In this document: in pieces, positions 11,900 to 12,204 of the stretch
How positions within the stretch are numbered: position 1 is the stretch's first letter
Layout: every line of letters begins with the position of its first letter
Origin: Methylotenera_A sp031381645
GTDB taxonomy: Bacteria > Pseudomonadota > Gammaproteobacteria > Burkholderiales > Methylophilaceae
Direction: 5' to 3'
Assembly (NCBI GenBank): GCA_031381645.1
Contig: JANMYB010000056.1
Location: forward strand, 1-12,204
DNA: 12,204 nt
Program-made: the position numbers and the translations under genes
The notes under the pieces: generated by a model
Seen by the model: the letters and a program-made list of their open reading frames with translations, nothing else
Told to the model about the DNA's origin: nothing
Database searches by the model: none

Positions 11900-12204
11900 A
11901 TGCAATTTTCTGAAAACTGGTTACGTACTTTTGTAAATCCAAAATTGAGTTCGGAAGAGCTTAGCGATGCACTAACAATGGCAGGTTTGGAAGTCGAAGA
12001 CATGACACCTGCGGGCGCAGTGTTTACAAAAGTCGTCATCGGCGAGATTATCGAAGCTAATAAACATCCAGATGCTGACCGTTTGCAAGTGTGCAAAGTC
12101 AATATAGGTATTGAGCAGTTACAAATTGTGTGCGGCGCACCCAATGCACGCGTTGGTATCAAGGTGCCCTGCGCGCTAATAGGGGCGGCTTTGCCAGGCA
12201 TGGC
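11900..12204 (+). CDS. pheT: Phenylalanyl-tRNA synthetase beta subunit, N-terminal part (3' end outside window)
   Basis: The frame from ATG at 11900 is open to the right edge and gives about 101 residues of a protein that normally has roughly 800. MQFSENWLRTFVNP is the typical PheT N-terminus. It is followed by LTMAGLEVEDM and the EMAP/OB-fold tRNA-binding domain VVIGEIIEANKHPDADRL, QVCKV and IVCGAPNARVGIKVPCALIGA. PheT binds tRNA-Phe and edits Tyr-tRNA-Phe. The start lies 2 bases after the pheS stop (TAGCCATG) with no separate Shine-Dalgarno, implying translational coupling to pheS. Confidence 0.95.
   Translation, partial: MQFSENWLRTFVNPKLSSEELSDALTMAGLEVEDMTPAGAVFTKVVIGEIIEANKHPDADRLQVCKVNIGIEQLQIVCGAPNARVGIKVPCALIGAALPGM

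Noticed and set aside
1..12204. A novel defence, secretion or biosynthetic gene cluster
   Set aside because: All multi-gene blocks are recognisable housekeeping operons; the two unrecognised proteins stand alone without partner genes.

Overview
The window reads as an ordinary chromosomal segment of a Gram-negative betaproteobacterium. The gene content (NuoM/NuoN, then thrS-infC-rpmI-rplT followed by pheS-pheT, with a tRNA-Val(GAC) just upstream of thrS), moderate-to-low GC and best-remembered protein similarities fit the Methylophilaceae (Methylotenera/Methylophilus-like). That placement is an inference from memory, not a search result. No phage, plasmid, CRISPR or defence system is visible, and I did not find an undescribed multi-gene system. 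The most unusual material lies in the small intergenic elements and two orphan exported proteins.

Layout. 1-2070: the end of the respiratory complex I operon (3' part of nuoM, complete nuoN). 2129-3839: two same-strand genes, a YpfJ-like membrane-anchored zinc metallopeptidase and a GTG-initiated NAD(P)-binding epimerase-like protein, 7 bases apart. 3843-3944: a GC-rich double-hairpin repeat that runs straight into the 5' end of an exported MltB-type lytic transglycosylase (3922-5157). That gene has no start codon between the repeat and its signal peptide. 5168-5262: two hairpins separate it from a convergent minus-strand gene for an exported protein with six cysteines and no recognised family (5259-6005).

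6124-9541: the translation block. A promoter, tRNA-Val(GAC), thrS, infC (starting at an AUA codon), rpmI and rplT end at a strong rho-independent terminator. 9637-10578: an orphan, cysteine-rich predicted lipoprotein sits between rplT and pheS, which are usually adjacent. 10579-10898: a 320-base gene-free stretch made of decayed and intact palindromic repeats plus a 33/34-base direct repeat. The second copy of the direct repeat overlaps the likely pheS promoter, whose -10 box is so close to the ATG that pheS mRNA may be leaderless. 10899-12204: pheS and the start of pheT, which runs off the window.

The core genes serve proton-pumping respiration and translation (two aminoacyl-tRNA synthetases, one tRNA, initiation factor 3, two ribosomal proteins). 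The others concern the envelope: peptidoglycan cleavage, a membrane protease and two exported proteins of unknown role.
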